Source: Bimastos eiseni (Eukaryota > Annelida > Clitellata > Crassiclitellata > Lumbricidae). From it: DNA of 64,000 nucleotides. The stretch's first letter is position 1. Every line of letters starts with the position of its first letter. Location: positions 17,516,658 to 17,580,657 of the forward strand of contig OY365810.1 in assembly GCA_959347315.1 (NCBI GenBank), written 5' to 3'. Shown one piece after another: positions 44,801-53,991 of this stretch. A program made the translations under genes and the position numbers. The notes beneath the pieces were generated by a model. The model did no database searches. It had not been told where the DNA came from and saw only the letters and a list, made by a program, of their open reading frames with translations.

Positions 44801-47800
44801 CTTTCTAACCACCAGCCTTAAAACATTATTATTATTGATTGTACGGCGTTTGAGCATTGACCTAAATGATCAAATAATTATGTATGTATTCAAACACTTA
44901 CATGTGGCTAATTTTAGGTCATTCACAAGAACAAATATTATAATAATTTTACAAAACATATGATGCACTTTTAATAACCGTGTTTTGGACGTTATTTTAG
45001 GAACAGCCAGGACTACTGTACTGAACGCACAGAGCCTGTCAGACCCTCGACCCTCCAAAGCCTCTGAAGGGTCGACCCTCTGATGCCATTGAACAGATGG
45101 CTTCGTAAGTTCGTATGTCACCTGTGAGCCGGAAGAATGCCTTTACGCTTTTTCCAGGTTGCCACCAGCTCTGCGTCTCCAGTTGCTCGACAGGGCAGAA
45201 GGACATCGGAATCTTCGGGAGGATAGACTTCAGGTGGAACCTCCATTATCTTCGGTTTATCTGTAAACGATAAACAACATCAATAACAACAGCAACTAAT
45301 CATTTCCAAATGTGACATCATCTCATGAAGCAAACGCTTATAAAGAACTGGGAAATGTGCTGGCTGACGTGTAGTCTACAGCGTTTCACAAACATCCATT
45401 CGCTGCATATGACTCTAAAACTCACAGAACACCGTGTGAACTGCATGCAGCCCAGTAAGCAGTTTATTTTCCTAAGTAACTGTAATGCGTCTAATTATTG
45501 TGTAATGCAGGACAGATCGTGTGAAACTCAGGCCAAGCTAGATGAGCCAGGATGAAAGCTATTAAGCCATTCTATGTAAGTAGTGTACAAGTGTTCGTTG
45601 TTTTGCATGTTGCTGTAAATAGCTGAGATTTCCTGGATCCAAACAGTTGCAAAAAGCAAGTGAATGAGCATTGGCCAGCGGCAAGCAAAAGTTTTTCAGC
45701 GCTAGAACCTGCCAACTATGGCTTGCATTAGTTCAATGTGAGGAGGTCATTCCGTCTCTTTTCCAGCTGTGCCTGAGAATCAACGTCTATAATGGAACCG
45801 CGTAACTGCCACCAGTCAGTCAGTCATTCGTTCAATAAGTCAGTCGGTTTCAAATGATTCCGTCTCTTTGGAATATAAGTCAGTCGGTGAGTCACTGGGT
45901 TTGTCAGTGAGTAAGTGAGTCAGTCAACAGGCAAAACAGACACAGAAATAATTTCTTTCTTTCCTTAGCAGGTTATTAGAGCTGCAAAGACTGTGCGATA
46001 ACGTATATCCTGACCGAGGACTGTGAGTTCCGCTGTCTTGCTGTCTCTGTGTCCTCCTGCATTGTAAGCGACGCAAGTGTAGAGTCCGGCGTCTGACTTT
46101 CTCAGGTCGTTCAGATGGAGGTTTCCGTGTTGGATGTAGACCCTGCTGGTGGTGGTGGAGGTGTCGGCGGTGGAGGACGGTGCCACTGGCTCTCCATCCT
46201 TCTTCCATTTGATCTGAGGCTCTGGGTCTCCTCTAGGACCTCGACACGGAAGAACCAAGGACTCACCAGTGGCTGCCCGGCTGCTCTGCGGATGCTCTCG
46301 AAACTCATCTCGTATCACTACGAACACATTGTGTGAAAATATTTTGTATAGCTTGTATATTTTGCTTATTTTGTTTCTTCACTCTCTCTACGTGTCTGTC
46401 TCTTGTGTCCTTCCTCTCGTCTCTGTCCTTACCTTTCTTCCAATTCGTCCGTTCGCCTCTACACACGTCATCATGCAAACGACAAACTGCAGATAGGAGA
46501 GAAACTGAGGAAGTAAGAGAAGAAGAGTTTTTTTTAGAGCTTTATCACATTTGAAGCGGATGATGATGAAGACTCTAGAGGCGTTTAGATAGACAAACTA
46601 TGTATAAGACAATAGCAAATGTTCAAGGGGTCAAAGGTCACAATGCCCTCGGCAGCTTCAGCAACAGCACAAAGAACATCGCGCCAATTATACAATGTAG
46701 TAGCTAATTGGAAAAGCTGCGATTGTTTTTTTATTTATCCTAATACAACTTAGGTCTTTAATGTTTTTTAACTGAAACAAACACACGCACGCACACACAC
46801 TCACACAAATACACATCCACACACCCACACGTCACATTGCAGTTATTTTTTCTTCCATCAGCCGAACAACTATAAACCGTTCGTTTTCTTCTTTTCCTTT
46901 CATCTATTCCAAATTACGTCGAATCATATTTTGAACCTGAGTCTTAGCGGTGAATATCGAGGGTGTCACCGCTTGACCATCAGGCGACCCAGGCGACTGG
47001 GGCGAATTGGCAGCAGCGGCAGCAACCGAATGCATCTGCTGTGAATCATCGGGTGGAATTGTAGATGGAACAAACGACAGAGGAAGTTCCAATAAAGACG
47101 CCATTTGCATATAATAAAATTGGGTGAAGAAGGAAATGATCGATTACGATCCAATATACAGACCACATTTAGACGACGAAAGGCTGTTCTATCTCGATGA
47201 TGAACTGCGTTGAAACAGTGAGAGACAGAGATACAGAGAGCGAGACAAGCAGAGAGACGGTGAGAGACAGAGAGAGAGAGACAGAGAGAGACACAGAGAG
47301 AGACAGAGAGAGAGAGACAGACAGAGAGAGACAGAGAGATAGAGACAGAGAGAGAGTGAGAGATAGAGAGAGAGAGAACTTGATGACACTTTTAGGCACA
47401 TTCACAGACAGACAGAGCGAAAGAGAGGCAGACAAGAACGAAGCAGTGGAAGGCAATGTAAGGACGACAATAGTAGATGTTATGAAAGAGAAGACGATCT
47501 ATCGCTTTGAATAATTATTTACGATCCTAGATATATCAGCCCTCACACTATGCTATATCCATTTTCCTCTGTCGTAGGTCTCTATATCTATCTGATGAAC
47601 TGTTCTTCCTCTTCTTCTCGTTCTTCGTATATATCACACGTCGATCTAAGCCGCAAACTTGGTTCGAGTTAAAAGGTATTCCAGGAATGATGTAAATCTC
47701 AGTGTACACAATGCAGCAGTTGATGTCATACGTGCATTATGCATGGATCTCTTTATATGCATTAGTAAAGTAGGTAATTCATGTCTTTCCCCGAAACAGC

Positions 47801-50800
47801 CATTCAGCCTCCTCTAAGCCATTCATTTAGCCATTCACTACCTTTGGAATAGACATTTTGTATTAGCATAATTGATATCAGCACTTTATATATCATTATC
47901 CCTTCATCCTAGTCATGATCATAATTCTAATGATATCCGAGTGAAGCTGGTCATAGAGAATGTGGTGAGTGGTTAATCTTCGTCTCACTGCTGCCATCTC
48001 TGCCTTTAGATGCATTGCTTAAGGTGGTCGTAGTCGACTACTCAGAGGGTCTTCAACGGTCTAAGCCGGATAATAGGTGATTGTGCGTCACGTTTCAGCC
48101 ATTAGCTACGTCATCCACTTGCCTCATAACGTGTCGCTGTCCTTGCCATAGATTACAGCACTGACTCTCTCGTGATGGCATCTGATGGCAGGTCTTCTGC
48201 TATAGACAGACGCTGCTCTCCGAATACAAAGACTGGGCAGCATGTACTGGCCAAAGGATGAAAGCCACCTCCGCAGTTCAAACACCTCAGCTTGGAGCTA
48301 AGCGTGTTTCGGCGCTATATAAATTCAGACCATAATTTACATTCAACTGCACCAAGAACAGTGTTGATTTAACAGCAGGAGCAACGCATGATGAAATATA
48401 CTCCAATGCTCGTGAATAAGCTGGTGTCCCCTGCGCTTGGCTTTCGACTGGCGCTTTAGATATTATGATAACGATTGTGTGTGAACGTGTTTCTCTGCAG
48501 CAACCGTTAAGCTCAGCGCATACATTGACGCATTAGATATAATGAGTAAATGCATGCGCTGAACTGTCAGGTTCTGACCTTTAGTAGTTAATTAGTTGGC
48601 CGGACATACGTACGCTCTGCACGTGTGGCATCAAAAATTATGATGCTGGGGTTGTCAATTGGAAGTGTGTAGGCTACAATGTAATAGTACAGAATGCACA
48701 ACATGTCAACAGTCAATGTATCAAAGATTCTGTTGAAATTAATACTGGTTTACCGTGTTAGAAAGAAGAACTATTTAAATAATTTGAACCGCGTCTATGT
48801 GAATAAACAGCCGCGTATTAGCAGAAGTTATTTATTTATAAGTTACAGTACATGTAGTTATAGGTGACATCATTGCTGGCATTGCCTGTGGGGTAGGCCA
48901 ACCATACTACAAATTGAATCGACTAGTGAAAAGAATATTCGACGGAATATATAGAACGACGACGAATAGCTGGACAATTGAGGTATAAACTTTCGTTCTT
49001 AGTAACAAAGAAAAGATCAAACCCCTTGCTAATTCACCCTCGAAAATCCCTGTCTTTCTATGAAATAAAATCATCAAAGTAAAAAAGATGGAGAAGTCAA
49101 TATACGAATCAGTTAATCAAGAGTGTGAAACAGAATGAATTTGAACCTGGATAGATGGTTATCGTATTGAATATATAGGCCTACCCAAGGTAGGCCTATA
49201 TATTCTGCCAGAGCAGAGCTGTGGCTGGCAGAGAAACGTTCACACACAACGTTGACATCATCTCAACAGAAAGAGTCGTGTGAAGTATTGATAAATATTG
49301 TCACAGATTTTGTTAGAAAACTGGACCATGCACTTACACAGTTGGTCGAACACGAAATTGCACCGAAACCTGACTTTCTTGATAAAGAGTTGACACAATA
49401 GTAGCCTTCAGCTAATCGCAGACCTACATTGTTCTGATAATAAGTTTGGCCAAAGCGTCCAATGATTCATTCAGTTGATCGTCATATAAATAATGCATTC
49501 GTTCAATAAAAGTCGTTAGTCGTCGGTGGCTTAGTAAGGATGCTCCTCATTTATTCTTCCATTCTCAGTCCACTAATCCTTCTCCCTTTACAGTTTCTGC
49601 CCTTTCACAAATGCAGCCAATTTCCGCTTGCTTTATCCTTGCCGCCTTCATATCATACATATACACACATTATACATATATATATATATATATATAAGTA
49701 ATATATGTCTAATATATATCTTGATATGCTGTCGGTCGCATCCACGGTCTTATGGTGTATACTATGATATATAAGTAATGGTCCTGTATGTATGTTGTAT
49801 GTCTATCGATGCATAATGCAGAAGCGCAAATGAACAGTGCGTGCAATATACAGACGAAGAAGGAGAAGAAGAAGGAGAAGAAGAAGGAGAAGAAGAAGGA
49901 GAAGAAGAAGGAGAAGAAGAAGGAGCGTCTGTCCGTCGTCGTAATCCGAAGACTACGACGACGATGATGATGATGACGACGACGACCTGTATTAGTCCCT
50001 AAATAACAACGACGACGACCGACGACGACCCATGTGGCACCAACGGCCACCTTGGAAATTGACGCCTAAGTGGCATTTCGATCGAGGGTCACCAGTTGCC
50101 CACCTCCCCTCAACCACCGGGTCTCCCCTCCACCACCCATTCATTACTACTGATGCTCCTCACGCCGGCCATTCGCTTCCTCTGTTCTTCTGCCTCATCT
50201 GGTATAATATAGTCCCAACCAACTGCATCAGGTCCCGTAAGAATCATTTTCTCCCAACAACCCACGATTTACAGTTCAGCGCGAAAAGGACAAAAATGTA
50301 TGTGCGTACACAAATTGATGCGGTGTCATGTTAAGTTAGAGGTTATGTTAAGTTCAATGGATGATAGAAAGAAGTATTCGCTTACAGTTAGAAAGAAGTA
50401 TTGTGTACACAGAATATAATATGCAGTAGATGTTAAAATAGTTACTATGAGATTCATGTTTTATTAGTGTGAATCACGTAATGTTGCAATACACAGAACA
50501 GTGCACAGTAAACAAATAAGTTAAACACATTAAAAATTGATATTGTTCGATCGCATATTTTGAGTTTTTCGGTCGTAAGAAGTTTAATCGAAATATGAAA
50601 TATTCTTGTTTCGCAAAATAATCCATTTCCATGCATCATACGTGAGTTGTGTCACATCAAAATTCATTGTATTTTTTGATAATTAGGGCCTATATAAAAA
50701 TGCGTTACATCAACTAACATTACACATCATTGCATTACGCTTTATTGCATCACAGATGCGATGCCTGAGAGCAGAGCAGAGCATATGGATTGAGTGACCT

Positions 50801-53800
50801 CATGACAACTGATCCAATGGTCCGCTGTATTGTTCCGCTCAACAATGGCGCTGGAAATAATTATCAATCTTTTCAGACTGATTTCTGCTGTTCAATTCCC
50901 TTCACTGCGTCCTACGCTAAAGATTAAGTCGAGCAGTTACCACTTCCAACAAGTCGATGTTACAGTACGTTAGTCAATGTTTCTAAAAGGATAATCACTG
51001 GGAAAGAACAGCACAACTGGATACAAGTTTCATATTTACGTGTATATGTGTCAATTGAATTATCGTAATTAACTTATTTTCTATTTCTATTAATGGCAAT
51101 GATTTTAAACTGTTGAAAAGTTGTTAGGTTTCCATTGATCTAATAAATAATAATATTATTAATAAATATTAATAATAAAATATTAATAATAACTGTGGTG
51201 TGTAACCTTTGTCATTGAGTACACACAACATCATATATAACTCGTATCTGCTGAATTCGAATTGACATTCGATTCGAATTCGAACTTTCATCCAGATGAA
51301 ATTCGAAATTCGAATTGACTGAAACCATGAGATTGACAGGCCTCTAGCATCTCTGGAAGAAGGAGGAGAGGTAGGAGGAGGAGGACGAGGAGGAGGAGGA
51401 GGAGGAGGTAGAGGTGGACGAAAAGAAAGAAGGGGAGGAGGAGTAAGAGAAGGAGGAGATATCAGTACAGCTCTATTTCTCAATCTTTGGACTCAAACTT
51501 TCACTGACTGACTCGGGTGAAACCCTGACGAATCAACATCATCCAAGTGTCGACTAAATCCTGAAAGCTCATCGGACCCAATGTAATAAAACTTGTCTGG
51601 ACAGGACATGGCCGCTGCATTTGACAGAAGCTACATAGCGGTCGGATGCTGCTACTGTTGATGATGCTTCGGGTACGTCTAAAAGAGAGTGTGGATGAGG
51701 AGGGTGTGGAGGAGAGGGGTGGAGGCGATGGGAGGGGTGAAGAGTGGCGCCCAATTCTATTCGCATTTGTTTGCTGAAATATTGATCAACCTCCCTCTAC
51801 GAATTACGCTGAGTTTCGACGAAGAAAATTAGATAGAACGGGACACGGATGAAACCCGGAGAAAGTAGAATGAGGAGAAGAAGAGGGAAGGGAATGGACG
51901 ATGCGGTGATGCTGAAGAGAGGCAGCAGCAGTAGCAGCAGCAGCAGCGGGTGACTTATCATAGAGAGTCCATCGGTCAATTGATGGATGATGGACGGACT
52001 ACTACATAAATAAATACATAGATTAACAAACAAATGCGCAAATAAACGTAATGCGAGAGTTGATTTGAGGATATCCGCCGGTCAACGTGTGCTTACAAAG
52101 GAAGTGACGAGTGTTTCTTTGTAGTGACAGACTTAGCATGCTTAGCCAATGGATGCGTATTAGTGACGTCAGTGGCGGGTTCAGCCTACGTGGCACTCCC
52201 CTGTCTTAACTTTGTTCAACCTACCTAGGAGTCGGACGTGTTGTCAGTTGAATCTAATTACATGTATCATAGATGACGTCGGGGCTGATTAATTGACTAA
52301 TTAATCGTTTAAGAGAAGCTTAGAGATCGTGTCTCTTATTTTGTCTTGTGCTTCTGATCTTTTAAATCAACCGTGCGAGACCCAAATCGTTGGAGATCCT
52401 GGAAAAGTCGTCTGATGAATACAATAATTATTGACTCCTAATCGGCCAAACGGTTGGAGTTATTGGCGGTTGAGGTCGCTCCAATGACTCCCTGTGCTCC
52501 TATTCCCTCATCTCCAAGATGCTCTGGCTGCAGACGGCTTGCATAGGTCTGCTGTGACCAGACTGTTTAGCTGGGAACCTGCACTCTCTGCAATCTGCAT
52601 GCGCGAGGACAAAACAGTCCGAAAAGTAGTAAATTGATGGTCGAATTCCGAAACGAAACTAATATCGACATGGAGGCTCAATTGAAGTAACGTCCTAAAC
52701 ATTACAAAACTACTCGGATTCGTGTCTGAACAGCGTTAGACCATTGACTCTTCAATTTCGTCTTCGAATATCATGTATTGAAATCGGCGAAGCAGCAGAG
52801 AGAAGGAAGCTTTCATTTGGTGTCGATTGTCCATTTAGCCGACCAATCACCTGCTCAATACCTGTACTCCTGCATCGGCCATCTGATGACCCGTTTCTGC
52901 GTTTTCATTGACAAGAGAAATAATGTGAATTTCCAAGAGGAGCAGATGGAGCAGGAACAATCCAGCACACCAACAATTACACTGACGAGCCATAACCATG
53001 TAGAAAGCTATCAGAAACCATGCAGTGCTACTAAGCATTTTTTTAAGGCTCATATTCAATATATTTCAAATGATCGATTACGGAGCAGAGCATAAAGCTG
53101 GAATAAACCAGATGCAAACCCATCAATGTTCATCAGCTTAATTAAACAAACACCACTCGTCACCTTTTCGCTTTCTCTGTCCATTCATTCCTTCTTCCCT
53201 CTCTCTTCTTCCCTTTTCCTGTCGTGTCTTTCCCTATATTTGTCATTTAATCTCTATCTTTCATTTGTCCAATCGATTCCGTTCTGTTTGTTCTGCCGGG
53301 AAATATGTTTGTCGAAGGTTTCTTATCCGCATTAATTGATTTCTCACAATTCCTATTCACTCGGCAACATATTCATCGCGCGACTCACAAATAACTCAGA
53401 AGAGATTATTCCGAAGCCGAAAAATTGAATTATGTGAAGGTCCAGACATAGAGAATAAGACGACGGTACTTGCACCGCGGCTCATCAATGTGTAGATTGA
53501 CTTAAGAAAACGCAATAGATTTAGACATGATATAATAATTATGTGTGGAGTTTCTGATAGCTTATACGTTTACAAATGGCAACAATTGGTAACACATGTA
53601 AATAGGCTCTGAATTGAATTGCGGTTATTAAGGATCATGCATCAGTGCATAAGTTTAAATGGAGAATCGCCTTCGTTCATCTTCTGACTCATCTCCAGAA
53701 ATCATCGATCCTTATAAGCCGTAATATATTTTCCACTTCACGCACTGTCACCCAAGTGAAGCCAATTTCCATTTTGCTCAAGAAGCGACTTCGTATATCA

Positions 53801-53948
53801 TTTGATCCGGAACGGAAAGAGATTATTTATATCTAAACAGTTTAGGTCATGATTCTTGTATCGGGATAACAAAGATGACATCTTCCAGGGCTTGGGAAGA
53901 TTCGAGATTTAAAATTGCAAGGAAAAAGACTAAGAGATGTTGAGAGAT

Positions 53949-53991
<43 letters not shown>

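Noticed and set aside
47169..47514. Arg/Glu/Asp-rich and Ser/Leu-rich frames on opposite strands
   Set aside because: They come from a GA/GACA purine tract; the composition is explained by simple sequence.
52778..53095. 105-codon plus-strand open frame in the ROBO intron
   Set aside because: No domain, no promoter or splice context, and a length expected by chance in 64 kb.
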